Assembly: GCA_035701265.1 (NCBI GenBank)
Contig: DASSNU010000010.1
Span: 62,001-126,000 of the forward strand
DNA: 64,000 nt
Direction: 5' to 3'
From: DASSNU01 sp035701265
GTDB lineage: Bacteria > Gemmatimonadota > Gemmatimonadetes > Gemmatimonadales > Gemmatimonadaceae
The translations under genes were made by a program, and so were the position numbers. The notes below the pieces were generated by a model. That model was not told the origin of the DNA. It ran no database searches and saw only the letters and a program-made list of their open reading frames with translations. Shown in pieces: positions 48,363 to 58,177 of the stretch (positions are counted from its first letter, which is position 1; the number at the start of each line of letters is the position of its first letter).

Positions 48363-50834
48363 TCATGGCGTGCGCTCGGTGGGCGCGTGCTCACCGCGCA
48401 GTGCCGCCCAGATGAGCGGGTAGGTGGCCATCGACTGCGCGCGGTACTGCGGGCGGAAGCCGAAGAGGATCACGTGCCCGCGCCCCACACGCGCATCCAG
48501 CAGCGCCGCCTTGCCCGCCAGGCGCGCTCCACCCAGCAGCCAGCCGGAGAGCAGCGGATCGCCGTGCTCGGGATACGACGCGACGACCCGCACCGACGCC
48601 GTGTCGGTGACCTCGTACGCGGGGCTGTCCTCGTACCACGCCACCGGGTCCGCGGTCATCGCTTGCGCGATGGGGTGCGTGCGGTCGAGCACGAGCCGCA
48701 GGATCGAGCCCGGAGCGAAGAACTCTCGCGCGCTCACGTCGTCCAGCACGTTGCGCACGGGGAGCGCGAGCGCCTGCACCGCGTACACGCTCGCATCGTT
48801 GAACGCGACCAGCGTTCCCCCGCTCTGCACGAACTCGTGCAGCGCCGCCGCGCCCTCCTCGCCCAGTCCGCCGGTGAGCGAGTCGGGATAGAGGTTGACC
48901 GGCGCGCCCAGCGCGATCGCGCGCGGCGATTCGTCGGGGAGCAGAATCACGTCGAAGCGGCTGCGCAGCGCCGCCCCGCCCGCGCGGATGTCGCCGTCGT
49001 GGATGGAGACGTACGGGATCCGGTACTGATCGAACACCCAGCGCGTCCACCCTTCATCCATGGACGGGACGTAGCTCCGGTAGATGGCAATGCGCCGGGT
49101 CGTACGGTCGCTGAGCCCGGGCGCGACGAGCCGTGGCGCGGAGAGCGGGGCGATCACCCCGGAGAGCGGCGCCTCCACCGAATCGCGCACCGTGACCACG
49201 TGCACCCCCATGAGCAAGGGGAGCGTCTGCGCGGTGACATCGTACGGCGGCTTGGGAGGACCTCCCGGGTACTCGCGCAGGTCGGGGTAGTGCTGCCGCT
49301 CGAGCAGCGCCTTGGCGAACGAGCCGTACGGCTGTGCCACGGGGACGACGTAGCTCCCCGCCGGCAGCGTTGCCCCATCGATGGTGACGGGCGCCGACGT
49401 GCGGCGGATCTCCACCTGCCCGCGCTGCAGGATGCGCAGCATGGTGACGAGCGCGGCCGGGCTCGGCTGCTCGGCGGGGATGACGAACCCCCACGGCCAG
49501 TCCGCGCGCCCGGGCGCGGCGCGGCCGGCCACCGCACGCTCTCCCATCCGCGCGAAGGTCTCCAGCCACTCCGCACGATCCTTCGCGGCCTCCTCCAGGA
49601 GGGCCCAGGTAGCGCTCGTCTGGTAGTCCACGATGTCGTGCAGCGTCCACGCGCCGCCGGGCCACGGCGCCACATAGTTCCAGCTCGACACCTGCGAGTC
49701 GTACCCGCGCCCGGGGTGCAGCGAGTCGAAGGGAACGGTGATCGGCGTGGCCAGCCGCGCGCTCGCCGTCTCGGTGAGAATGCGAATGCCAGCGTGGTAG
49801 TGCTGGTACGCGCGCGCGGGGGTCCACGCGTCGTACGACGCGTTGATCGCGATCCCCGTCTTCCCCGCCGCCGTGAGCCGCCACGCCATGGCGGTACCCA
49901 TCCGGTTCACCCCGGCCGTGATGAGCGGATCCACGTTCGGCTCGACCGGATCCATGTACGGCGGGATGAACAGCCGCGACGCGTTGGACCCCTGCTGGTG
50001 GATGTCGTTCACGATCTGCGGATGCCACACGTTGTGCAGCGAGTCCACGGTGAGCTGCGTCTCCACCTGCGTGAACGCATACCAGTCGCGATTGTTGTCG
50101 TGCCCGGTGTACGCGTTGTAGATGACGGGCGGCGATGAGCCTTCCCACGGTGTGCCGAGCGTGGAGCGGTACCAGTCGCCCACGATGTCCACGCCATCCG
50201 GATTGAGCGACGGCACCAGGATGGTGATCGTGGTCGCGCGGATGGCGCGCGTGTCGGCGTCCTCGCCGGTGGCCAGGCGGTACGCGAGCACGAGCGGTGT
50301 CTCGAAGCCGCCCACTTCCGTGGAATGGATGCTCGATGTCACGAGCACCACCACGCGTCCGTCGGCAATGAGCTGCGCGCGCTCGCCGGCGCGCTGCGTG
50401 CGCGGATCGGCCAGCCGGCGCTGGATCTCGCGGTACCGGTCGAGGTGCGCGAGCACGCTCGAGTCGGCGATGAACGCCGCGATGAACGGTCGGCCGAGCG
50501 TGGTGCGGCCGAGCGTGTGCACCTGGACGCGCGGACTCGCGCGGTCGAGGGCGGCAAAGTAGTCGGTGACCTGCTTCCACGTGGGGAGCTTCCGGTCGGT
50601 GCCCGGCTCGAAGCCCAGCACATCCACCGGGCGCGGCACCGGGCGCGGCGCGTGCCGAACGCGCGCGGCGGACCGTGGCGCGCGCGCCGGCGGCCGCTTG
50701 GGACGCTGCGCCGACGCCGCGCTCGACCACACCACCAGCGCGCCGAGCACGCTGACCGCCGCGGTCATCCATCGCCGCCGCACGCCGCGCGGCGAGCGCA
50801 CGGGCGAGCGACTCGATACGGTCGGGATACTCAC
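48363..50834 (-). CDS. Exported M14-family zinc carboxypeptidase-like protein
   Basis: 823 aa. GTG 50834 overlaps the korB stop (GTGA). A signal peptide follows a basic stretch (about 23-43, AAVSVLGALVVWSSAASA). The M14 catalytic domain (about 75-400) shows zinc ligands in VTSSIHSTEVGGFETP (HxxE) and a later His in HPQIVNDIHQQGSNASRLFI, with the substrate region GHDNNRDWYAFTQVE. The second half (about 400-823) is the C-terminal region found in large secreted M14-like proteins and has a GATase-like fold: FDVILLPDESPRA, LVAFNDASVYAVQALALPVR, GHVILFGFRPQYRAQSMATY. Function probably periplasmic or surface peptide turnover. Followed by 126 bp and the duplicated membrane protein. Confidence 0.9.
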   Translation of the reverse strand: MSIPTVSSRSPVRSPRGVRRRWMTAAVSVLGALVVWSSAASAQRPKRPPARAPRSAARVRHAPRPVPRPVDVLGFEPGTDRKLPTWKQVTDYFAALDRASPRVQVHTLGRTTLGRPFIAAFIADSSVLAHLDRYREIQRRLADPRTQRAGERAQLIADGRVVVLVTSSIHSTEVGGFETPLVLAYRLATGEDADTRAIRATTITILVPSLNPDGVDIVGDWYRSTLGTPWEGSSPPVIYNAYTGHDNNRDWYAFTQVETQLTVDSLHNVWHPQIVNDIHQQGSNASRLFIPPYMDPVEPNVDPLITAGVNRMGTAMAWRLTAAGKTGIAINASYDAWTPARAYQHYHAGIRILTETASARLATPITVPFDSLHPGRGYDSQVSSWNYVAPWPGGAWTLHDIVDYQTSATWALLEEAAKDRAEWLETFARMGERAVAGRAAPGRADWPWGFVIPAEQPSPAALVTMLRILQRGQVEIRRTSAPVTIDGATLPAGSYVVPVAQPYGSFAKALLERQHYPDLREYPGGPPKPPYDVTAQTLPLLMGVHVVTVRDSVEAPLSGVIAPLSAPRLVAPGLSDRTTRRIAIYRSYVPSMDEGWTRWVFDQYRIPYVSIHDGDIRAGGAALRSRFDVILLPDESPRAIALGAPVNLYPDSLTGGLGEEGAAALHEFVQSGGTLVAFNDASVYAVQALALPVRNVLDDVSAREFFAPGSILRLVLDRTHPIAQAMTADPVAWYEDSPAYEVTDTASVRVVASYPEHGDPLLSGWLLGGARLAGKAALLDARVGRGHVILFGFRPQYRAQSMATYPLIWAALRGEHAPTERTP

Positions 50835-51862
50835 TCGATCACCATCCACGTGCGCCCCGAGTTCAGGAGCTCCGCCACGTCGCCTGGCGCCTCCAGCGCG
50901 CGCTGCATCTCCTGCTCGACCTCCGCGTCGTACGTGGGGGCGGGGTCGTCGTACAGCACGCCCATCGCCACCGGGAAGTCCGGCGGCTCCATGGCCGCGA
51001 GCAGGGTGGCCAGCACGCGGTTCGTCTGATCGTGCACGAGCACGTCGTCCTCACCCACGCCGTTCGCGCCGATCGTGACCACCTCCAGGCGCATCGTGCG
51101 CGGATCGAAGCGCAGCCCGCGCGTGCCGTCCTTGCCGAAGCGAAGCGGACGGCCGTGCTCCACGTGAACCTGCGCGTCGCTCGCGCTCTCGCGCGCGGTG
51201 ATGTGGTCGAATACGCCGTCGTTGAAGACGACGCAGTTCTGCAGCACCTCGACCAGTGCCGCGCCGCTATGCGCGTGCGCCCGCGTGAGCGCGTGCACGA
51301 GCTGTGGCTGCTGCACGTCCACCGCGCGCGCGAAGAAGCGCGCGCCTGCTCCGAGCACGAACGGTCCCGGGTGCAGCGGCGCATCGAGCGAGCCGCCGGG
51401 CGTGGATGGCGACCGCGTGCCGCGCCGCGAGGTGGGAGAGTACTGCCCCTTGGTGAGCCCGTAGATCTCGTTGTTGAACAGGATGAGCTGCAGGTCCACG
51501 TTCCGCCGGATGGCGTGCAGCGTGTGGTTCCCACCGATGCTCAGCATGTCGCCGTCGCCCCCGATCACCCAGACGTCCAGCGCGGGGTTGGCCAGCTTCA
51601 CCCCCGTGGCGATCGCCGGCGCGCGTCCGTGAATGGTGTGAAAGCCGTAGGTCGACATGTAGTACGGAAAGCGCGCCGCGCACCCGATGCCGGAGACGAA
51701 CACGGTGTCCTCACGCCGCGCACCGATCTCCGACAGCGTTTTCTGCATCGCCTTGAGGATGGCGTAGTCCCCGCACCCGGGGCACCAGCGGACTTCCTGA
51801 TCGCTGGCGAACTCCTTTGGCGAGAGCGGCGCGGCGTGCTCGCGCACCACCGTGTCCGTCAT
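50831..51862 (-). CDS. korB: 2-oxoacid:ferredoxin oxidoreductase, beta subunit (KorB)
   Basis: 343 aa. Thiamine diphosphate-binding subunit: WCPGCGDYAILKAMQKTLSE at the start and the TPP motif GGDGDMLSIGGNHTLHAIRR-NVDLQLILFNNEIYGLTKGQ in the middle. With the alpha subunit it oxidatively decarboxylates 2-oxoglutarate (or a related 2-oxoacid) to an acyl-CoA, reducing ferredoxin. The C-terminal ~60 residues (DQTNRVLATLLAAMEPPDFP, DPAPTYDAEVEQEMQRALE) are usual for KorB. ATG 51862 overlaps the korA stop by 4 bp, and the M14 gene overlaps its own stop. Confidence 0.95.
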   Translation of the reverse strand: MTDTVVREHAAPLSPKEFASDQEVRWCPGCGDYAILKAMQKTLSEIGARREDTVFVSGIGCAARFPYYMSTYGFHTIHGRAPAIATGVKLANPALDVWVIGGDGDMLSIGGNHTLHAIRRNVDLQLILFNNEIYGLTKGQYSPTSRRGTRSPSTPGGSLDAPLHPGPFVLGAGARFFARAVDVQQPQLVHALTRAHAHSGAALVEVLQNCVVFNDGVFDHITARESASDAQVHVEHGRPLRFGKDGTRGLRFDPRTMRLEVVTIGANGVGEDDVLVHDQTNRVLATLLAAMEPPDFPVAMGVLYDDPAPTYDAEVEQEMQRALEAPGDVAELLNSGRTWMVIE

Positions 51863-53748
51863 GCGGACGCACCTCCCACGCGTGCGCGGATGGCATCGAC
51901 GACCTCGGCCACCCTGAACGGCACGCCGGCCACTCGGTTCAATCCCTCCGCGTTCACCAGGAATCTGGCGCGCAGGATGGTCGCCAACTGTCCGTTGTTC
52001 ATCTCCGGTACCAGGATCCGGTCGAACCCCGCGAGCAGCGCACCGAGATTGCGCGGGAAGGGGTGGATGTGGCGAAGGTGGATGTGCGACACCTCCAGGC
52101 CATCGGCGCGCACGCGCTCCACCGCGTTGCGGATCGGCCCGTACGTGGATCCCCACCCCACCACCGCCAGCGCACCACGGCTCGCGCCCACCTCCACGCG
52201 CTGCGCGGGGATGTCGTCGGCAATGCCGTCGATCTTCGCCGCACGCACCATCGTCATCCGGTGGTGATTCTCGGGGTCGTAGGAGATGTGCCCTGTCTCG
52301 AAGCTGCGCTCCAGCCCGCCGATGCGGTGCTCCAGTCCCGGAGTCCCGGGCTTCACCCACGCGCGCGCGAGCGTGCGGTCATCGCGCAGGTACGGTTGGA
52401 ACCCCCCGGACTCGGTGCGGTAGCGCACCGGAAGCGACGGCAGGGCATCCGTATCCGGTACGCGCCACGGCTCTGCCGCATTCGCCAGATAGCCATCGGT
52501 GAGCAGCATGACGGGCGTCATGTAGCGCGTGGCGAGACGCACCGCCTCGATCGCCACCTCGAAGCAGTCGGAGGGCGTGGCCGCCGCGATCACCGGGAGC
52601 GGCGCATCCGCGTTGCGCCCGTACACCGCCTGGAAGAGATCCGACTGTTCCGTCTTGGTGGGGAGACCGGTGGACGGGCCGCCGCGCTGCGAGTTCACGA
52701 CCACGAGCGGCAGCTCCGCCGCGAGCGCGAGGCCGATCGCCTCCATCTTGAGCGCGATCCCCGGTCCGGAGCTCGACGTCACCCCCAGCGCGCCGGCGTA
52801 CGCGGCGCCGATGGCGGCGCACACCGCGGCGATCTCGTCTTCCGCCTGGAAGGTCACCACGCCGTGACGGCGAAGTCCCGCCAGCACGTGCAGGAGCGGT
52901 GACGCCGGCGTGATGGGATACGATCCCAGCACCACGCGCGCGATCCCCGCGGCGCGCGCGCCAGCCACCAGCCCCCAAGCCAGCGCTTCGGTGCCGGTGA
53001 CGGTGCGGTAGAGCCCGGGCTCCAGCGCGGCACGCGGCACCGCGTAGCCGGTCATCGATCCGGAGAGCTCCGCCGTCTCGCCGAACGCATGCCCCGCGTT
53101 GAGCGCGGCCACGTTCGCCTGCGCGATCACGGGCGACCGCGCGAACTTTCTGTTCAGCCACGCCACCGTCGCATCGCGGTCGCGCCCGTACATCCAGAGC
53201 ATGAGGCCGAGCGCCCACATGTTCCGGCAGCGGAGCGCCTCCTTCTGACTGAGTCCCAGCTCGCGTACGGCATCGAGCGTCAACCGCGAGATGTCCAGCG
53301 GCATCGTGCGCACCGCGGCGGCCGCGCCGTTCTCCAGCGGATTGCCCTCGTATCCCGCCCTGGCCAGGTTGCGCTCGGTGAAGGTGGCGCTGTCCACCAC
53401 CACCAGCCCGCCTGGACGCACATCGCGTACGTGCACCTTGAAGGCGGCGGGATTCATGGCGACGAGCACGTCCAGCTCGTCGCCCGCGGATCGCACCTGC
53501 TGCGATCCGAAGTGGATCTGGAAGGACGACACGCCGAACGTGGTCCCCACCGGGGCGCGGATCTCGGCGGGGAAGTTCGGGAAGGTGGCCAGATCGTTCC
53601 CCGCGAGTGCGGTCTCGAGGGTGAACTGCGATCCGGTGAGCTGCATGCCGTCCCCCGAGTCGCCGGCGAAACGAATGACCACCGCCTCGCGCGGCTCACG
53701 CGGGCGTGGCGGATTCGCTGTCGGGGTGGGCGTGACGGATGCGCTCAT
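51859..53748 (-). CDS. korA: 2-oxoacid:ferredoxin oxidoreductase, alpha subunit (fused gamma-alpha, KorA)
   Basis: 629 aa. The N-terminal ~200 residues are the gamma domain (IRFAGDSGDGMQLTGSQFTL, AMNPAAFKVHVRDVRPGGLV). From about 230 the alpha domain carries the signature GSYPITPASPLLHVLAGLR, then QAEDEIAAVCAAIGAAYAGA, TSSSGPGIALKMEAIGLAL and PTKTEQSDLFQAVYGRNADA. The C-terminal transketolase-like domain has VGWGSTYGPIRNAVERVRAD. This gamma-alpha fusion with a separate beta subunit is the common two-subunit KorAB of aerobic TCA-cycle variants, so 2-oxoglutarate is the likely substrate. Confidence 0.95.
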   Translation of the reverse strand: MSASVTPTPTANPPRPREPREAVVIRFAGDSGDGMQLTGSQFTLETALAGNDLATFPNFPAEIRAPVGTTFGVSSFQIHFGSQQVRSAGDELDVLVAMNPAAFKVHVRDVRPGGLVVVDSATFTERNLARAGYEGNPLENGAAAAVRTMPLDISRLTLDAVRELGLSQKEALRCRNMWALGLMLWMYGRDRDATVAWLNRKFARSPVIAQANVAALNAGHAFGETAELSGSMTGYAVPRAALEPGLYRTVTGTEALAWGLVAGARAAGIARVVLGSYPITPASPLLHVLAGLRRHGVVTFQAEDEIAAVCAAIGAAYAGALGVTSSSGPGIALKMEAIGLALAAELPLVVVNSQRGGPSTGLPTKTEQSDLFQAVYGRNADAPLPVIAAATPSDCFEVAIEAVRLATRYMTPVMLLTDGYLANAAEPWRVPDTDALPSLPVRYRTESGGFQPYLRDDRTLARAWVKPGTPGLEHRIGGLERSFETGHISYDPENHHRMTMVRAAKIDGIADDIPAQRVEVGASRGALAVVGWGSTYGPIRNAVERVRADGLEVSHIHLRHIHPFPRNLGALLAGFDRILVPEMNNGQLATILRARFLVNAEGLNRVAGVPFRVAEVVDAIRARVGGASA

Positions 53749-53874
53749 CGGGATTTCGCTGCGGACAACGTGGGCGCGGTGGCGGAGAAAAAGGTGCGAC
53801 GAGCCGTGCCGCGCGTGGGGCGCGCCGGTGCCGTCAAGATGGGAAGGTCCGGTGACGCGCGCCAGCGGTGCAGA

Positions 53875-55764
53875 TCACAGATCGCGGATCTCCGCGGCCG
53901 CATCGAGCACGTAGCCGATGTCGCGCGAGAGGGCGCGCGCCTGCATCGTGGCGCTCGTGACACCGTCGAGCGCGGCCTGCACACCGGCGGATCGGAGCTT
54001 GAGCAGGTCGAGCCGCAGGGTCTGCAGGGCAAGACCCGCGCTCTCGAGCTGCGCGCTCACCCGTACGCGCCGCTCACGCAGATCGAGAATGGTCGCGCGC
54101 TGCCGCTCGAGAAGGGTCAGACGGCGCTCCCGGTCGGCCGCTCCTTCCGGCTCCGCCTGCACGCGCGCGATGTGCTCGTCCACACGCGCGGCCGCTTCGG
54201 GTGACACGTCCGCATCGAGCTGGTGAAGGATCTGCGCGAGCGCCGCCACCCGTTGCGTGAGCGCGTTCGCGGTCGGAACCACATCGGGGATGAGCGCGCG
54301 ATCCGCCTCCGCCAGCCCCTGCACGATGGCGGCGATCGCTCGCCGGTCGGCGGCCGCGCGCCGGACCGCGCTCCCGTACGGGCCGCGCTGCACCGCGGAC
54401 GGAACCAGCGCGCGGAGCGCGGCATCGGTCGTCTCCTCGGGCGCCGTGCGCTTCCGGCGCGCATCTCTCCCTCCACGCGCGCCGCGCCGGGACGCGGCAC
54501 CACGCTCCGCGCTCTTCTCCGGCGGCGCGCTCGCCGGGAGCGCCGGAGCGTGTACCGGAGCGATGGCCGCGCCGTGCCTCCATCCGCCCCCCGCCGCGAG
54601 CAGCGCGCTCCACTTGCGGCTCAAGCGCACGCCGATCCCCACCGCCGGCACCACGAACCACGGAACGAACGGCGTGGTGACGAAGTTCACGAGCGCGAGA
54701 CCGAGGACGACGACCCCGGACGACGCGCACTCCGCGCGAAATTCGCGGGCGCGCTGCTCGATGGACGGTGCGTCAGCGGCCGGTGCCGGCGCCACGGTGC
54801 GCGGCGCCACGGTGCGCGGCGCCGCTGGGTCCGCGCGGGGCGCCGGCGCGCGCGCGGGCCGCTGGCGCTCCACGCGGGGATGCTCCCACGGAGCCTGCGC
54901 GCGCGGGTGCGAAGGTGCCGCGGGCGCGCGAGCGTCGAGCGCATCGCGAAAGGCGCGCGCGTCGGGCCACCGGTCGTCGCGACGCTTGGCCAGCGCACGC
55001 ATGATCGCGTGCTCCACCGGCGCGGGCACCTCCGGCCGGCGCGCTCGGAGCGCCGGCACGGCCTCGGTGACATGCTTCATCATCATCGCCGGCGTGTTGC
55101 TCGCCTCGAAGGGGAGCACGCCGGCGAGCGCGTGGTACGCTACGACTCCCAGCGAATAGAGATCGCTGCGCCCATCCAGATCGCGATCGCCCAGCGCCTG
55201 CTCCGGCGACATGTACGCCGGCGTGCCGATCGCCACACCCGTGACGGTGAGACGCGCATCCGCCTCGGCCGCCCGCGCGATGCCGAAGTCCGTCACCAGC
55301 GCGCGACCGCTCTCGCGGTCGAGCAGGATGTTCTCCGGCTTGATGTCGCGGTGCACCACGCCGTGCGCATGCGCGTAGGCGAGGGCATCGGCCACCTCGC
55401 GCAGCATGCGCACCGCGTCGGCGACGCTCAGTCTCCCGCTCCGCGCGAGCCGGGCGCCGAGCGTCTCTCCGTCCACGCAGGCCATGACGATGTGCACGAT
55501 GCCTGCGCGCTCATCCACGGCGTAGATGGGGACGATGTTCGGATGCGTGAGCTGCGCCGCCGTCTCCGCCTCGCGCAGAAAGCGCGACCGCACTTCCGGG
55601 CGGAAGGCGAATTCCGGCGGGAGCACCTTGATGGCGACGTGTCGATGCAGGCGGAGGTCGAGGGCGCGGTAGACGACGGACATCCCGCCGCGGCCGAGCT
55701 CCTCCTGGATGTCGAACATCTCCCCGACCGCGGCGACGACGCGGTCGCGCAGCGGGTCGGTCAC
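53875..55764 (-). CDS. Ser/Thr protein kinase with 2TM and coiled-coil region (second of two)
   Basis: 629 aa. Hanks-type kinase domain (about 17-280): GRGGMSVVYRA, VAIKVLPPE (Lys46), GVVHRDIKPENILLD, VTDFGIARA, GTPAYMSPEQALG. A Pro/Arg/Ala-rich linker follows. A two-helix membrane domain (about 340-395, FRAECASSGVVVLGLALVNF and VPWFVVPAVGIGVRLSRKW) resembles the 2TM domain of the neighbouring paralogue. The C-terminal ~170 residues form a long coiled coil (ANALTQRVAALAQILHQLDA, RRLTLLERQRATILDLRERR). A tandem TVAPR repeat lies in the linker. GTG 55764 overlaps the stop of the first kinase gene. No extracytoplasmic PASTA-type sensor is present. Confidence 0.92.
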   Translation of the reverse strand: MTDPLRDRVVAAVGEMFDIQEELGRGGMSVVYRALDLRLHRHVAIKVLPPEFAFRPEVRSRFLREAETAAQLTHPNIVPIYAVDERAGIVHIVMACVDGETLGARLARSGRLSVADAVRMLREVADALAYAHAHGVVHRDIKPENILLDRESGRALVTDFGIARAAEADARLTVTGVAIGTPAYMSPEQALGDRDLDGRSDLYSLGVVAYHALAGVLPFEASNTPAMMMKHVTEAVPALRARRPEVPAPVEHAIMRALAKRRDDRWPDARAFRDALDARAPAAPSHPRAQAPWEHPRVERQRPARAPAPRADPAAPRTVAPRTVAPAPAADAPSIEQRAREFRAECASSGVVVLGLALVNFVTTPFVPWFVVPAVGIGVRLSRKWSALLAAGGGWRHGAAIAPVHAPALPASAPPEKSAERGAASRRGARGGRDARRKRTAPEETTDAALRALVPSAVQRGPYGSAVRRAAADRRAIAAIVQGLAEADRALIPDVVPTANALTQRVAALAQILHQLDADVSPEAAARVDEHIARVQAEPEGAADRERRLTLLERQRATILDLRERRVRVSAQLESAGLALQTLRLDLLKLRSAGVQAALDGVTSATMQARALSRDIGYVLDAAAEIRDL

Positions 55765-57791
55765 GCGCGATCCGGCTGACCGTGTCCGGTACCCGGGTTG
55801 CGGCGCGTGCGGCCCGCGCCGACCACCGCGTCCACCTCATCCGCCAGCGCGCGCGCCCGGTCGGTGAGCACGGTGATCTGCTGGCTGGCGCCGGCAACGC
55901 TGCCCGCGCGCAGGCGGAGGATGTCGTAGCGCATGTTCTGGAGCGCCACCGCGCAGCTCTCCAGCCGCGCCTCCGAGTCCTCGCGCTGGCGCACGGCCTC
56001 CCCCGTCGCGCGACGCGCCCGGCGCAGCTCCGCCAGCCGGCGCACGCGCTGCTCGCTCCGCGCGCCCTCCAGCGGGTTCGCCTCCGACTCGAGCTGCGCG
56101 ATCTCGCGCTCCACGGATTCCATCACCGCGGGCGCGGCCGCGCGATCCAGCTCGCTCAGCGAGCGGACGAGATCGCGGATGCGGAGCACGAGCGCGTCGG
56201 CGGCGGGAACGACGTCGGCCACCACCGCCCGGTCGGCGCGCGGCAGCGCCTCCACCTGGCGCACGATCTCCTGTCGGTCCTGTTCGGCGCGCAGGAGCAC
56301 GTCGCCGCGCGGGCCGGCGGCGGCGGCCGGCGTGATGGGCGGCAGCGCACCGGGAGACGCGAGTGGAGACGCGCCGTGCGCGGAGGAACCTCCCGATGTC
56401 CGTCTGCTCAGCCGCCGCTGTCGTCTCCGTTCGCGCTGCCGCTCGCGCTCTTCCTTGTCGAAGATCGCGCGCACCTCGTCGGCCGTTTCCGTGGCCACGT
56501 CGAGCAGGCGCCGCTCGCGCGGTTGGCGGAAGACGTCGCGCCAGTCGTACCCCGCCGACCACAGCCTCCCGTACCAGAAGGCCATCAGGATGCTCCACAG
56601 GACGGTGATGCTGATCATGTCGGTGACGCCGAAGATCGCGAAGATCACGATCACCGAGTTCACCGCGGCGTAGAAGCCGAACCGTCTGCGGAACCTCGCC
56701 ACCGGCGCCGCCGTCCAGCGCAGCGCCTCCTCGGAGGTGGGCTCGTGCGGCGCGTCGTAGGTCGTCCCCCACGGCGGGGTAGCGGGCGCGGGGTACGGGG
56801 CACCCACCGGGGCAAGCTGTCGAGCGTCTCCCATCCCTGGCGGCGCCGTGCGTCCGGCCGCCGAGCTGCCGGCGGAGGGAGACGGCGTGTACGCCGCCGC
56901 CGTGCGCGGATAGGAGGGCGTCGTCTCCCCCTTCAGCGCGGCCACCATGGTGCCCGCATCGGAGAAGCGCCGCTCCGGCTCCTTCTCCAGGAGCGTCATC
57001 ACGATCGCTGCCAGATCGGGGGGGACGTCGGCGCGCCGCCGTTCGATCGGCATGGGGAGCTCGGAGATGTGCTTGAGCAGCATGGTCGGCGTGCTGGCCG
57101 CGTTGAACGGCAGCTGGCCGGCCAGCATCTGGTACGCCACCACGCCGAGCGCGTAGAGGTCGCTGCGGCCATCGATCTCGCGGTCCCCCGCCGCCTGTTC
57201 CGGCGACATGTACGCCGGCGTGCCGATCGCCACTCCCGTGGCGGTGAGCCGCGAGTCTCCCCCTTCCAGCACCGCGCGCGCGATCCCGAAGTCCGTCACC
57301 ATGGGGCGCGAGCTCTCGCGATCGAGCAGGATGTTGTCCGGCTTGATGTCGCGGTGCACCACGCCGCGCGCGTTGGCGTAGGCGAGCGCGTCTCCCACGC
57401 CGATCAGGATGCGCCGCGTCTCATCGATGTCGAGCTGCGGCCGGTCGTGCAGCACCTTCGCCAGCGTGTCCCCTTCCACGCACGCCATGACGAAGTAGAC
57501 GATCCCGTCGCGCTCGTCCACCGAGTAGATCGGGACGATGTTCGGATGGTTGAGCTGCGCCGCGGTTTCCGCCTCGCGCAGGAAGCGCGAGCGGATCTCG
57601 CTCCGGAACGACAGCTCCGGAGGGAGCACCTTGATGGCGACGATGCGCTTGAGCCGCCGGTCCTTGGCGCGGTAGACGATTCCCATGCCGCCGCGCCCGA
57701 GCTCGCGATCGAGCTCATAGCTCTCGGAGAGCGAGCGATCCACGAGCGCGCGCAGTTCCGCGTCCGACGACAGGGCGATGGGATCAGGCAC
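55761..57791 (-). CDS. Ser/Thr protein kinase with 2TM and coiled-coil region (first of two)
   Basis: 676 aa paralogue of the downstream kinase. Kinase domain (about 25-285): GRGGMGIVYRAKD, VAIKVLPPE (Lys54), GVVHRDIKPDNILLD, VTDFGIARA, GTPAYMSPEQAAG. A 2TM-like domain (about 375-425) reads RRFGFYAAVNSVIVIFAIFG and MISITVLWSILMAFWYGRLW. An Arg/Gln-rich basic patch and a C-terminal coiled coil follow (EALPRADRAVVADVVPAADA, LVLRIRDLVRSLSELDRAAA). Both kinases end in the same helix pattern, so they may pair. Start GTG 57791 follows a plausible promoter. Its 3' end overlaps the second kinase by 4 bp. Confidence 0.93.
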   Translation of the reverse strand: MPDPIALSSDAELRALVDRSLSESYELDRELGRGGMGIVYRAKDRRLKRIVAIKVLPPELSFRSEIRSRFLREAETAAQLNHPNIVPIYSVDERDGIVYFVMACVEGDTLAKVLHDRPQLDIDETRRILIGVGDALAYANARGVVHRDIKPDNILLDRESSRPMVTDFGIARAVLEGGDSRLTATGVAIGTPAYMSPEQAAGDREIDGRSDLYALGVVAYQMLAGQLPFNAASTPTMLLKHISELPMPIERRRADVPPDLAAIVMTLLEKEPERRFSDAGTMVAALKGETTPSYPRTAAAYTPSPSAGSSAAGRTAPPGMGDARQLAPVGAPYPAPATPPWGTTYDAPHEPTSEEALRWTAAPVARFRRRFGFYAAVNSVIVIFAIFGVTDMISITVLWSILMAFWYGRLWSAGYDWRDVFRQPRERRLLDVATETADEVRAIFDKEERERQRERRRQRRLSRRTSGGSSAHGASPLASPGALPPITPAAAAGPRGDVLLRAEQDRQEIVRQVEALPRADRAVVADVVPAADALVLRIRDLVRSLSELDRAAAPAVMESVEREIAQLESEANPLEGARSEQRVRRLAELRRARRATGEAVRQREDSEARLESCAVALQNMRYDILRLRAGSVAGASQQITVLTDRARALADEVDAVVGAGRTRRNPGTGHGQPDRA

Positions 57792-57823
57792 GGCAGACGA
57801 ATCCAGTGGGGGCCGAACCGCTT

Positions 57824-57852
57824 AGTGTAGCACCGGCGGCCCAATATGAAAA
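57824..57852 (-). promoter_or_regulatory. Predicted promoter of the kinase operon
   Basis: Minus strand TTTTCA (57852-57847), 17-bp spacer, TACACT (57829-57824). The expected transcription start (about 57817) lies 26 bases before GTG 57791, so unlike other genes here this one has a short leader. It may drive kinases, korAB and the M14 gene. Confidence 0.5.
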
Positions 57853-58177
57853 GAACACATGTCGCGCTGGCAGGATCCTTACGTCAAACCGGCCGCTGGA
57901 AGTTGCAAAGGCTGCCCCCGTGGCGTAACTCACCGGAGGGGCTCGAGCGCGGAACGGAGCCCGCGCGGCCGGCGTAGAGTGCAGAACGGCACCCGGTCCA
58001 CACGTGAGCACGCACGGTGCCCCGCCGCCGCTCCAGGAAGGTGCGAGCGTGCCGGCAGCGTGCGACCGGGGACGGCCGCGCTCACACGTCGTATGGAATG
58101 GAGCGTGCGGAAAGGGATGAGTTTCGTCCCCGACCCACACTCCTCACACGTTCGGGAACCCACAGGATAGACACATC
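57853..58177. other. Gene-free region upstream of lon
   Basis: Divergent spacer between the kinase operon and lon. The best lon promoter candidate is TTGCAA (57904-57909)-N17-TAACTC (57927-57932), weak and ~245 bp from the start codon. I see no CIRCE (HrcA) inverted repeat. AGGA lies ten bases before ATG 58178. Confidence 0.35.

Noticed and set aside
54780..54825. 15-bp tandem repeat in the second kinase gene
   Set aside because: In-frame duplication coding TVAPR twice within a disordered linker; low functional interest.
57853..58177. Heat-shock CIRCE element before lon
   Set aside because: No TTAGCACTC-N9-GAGTGCTAA-like inverted repeat is present.
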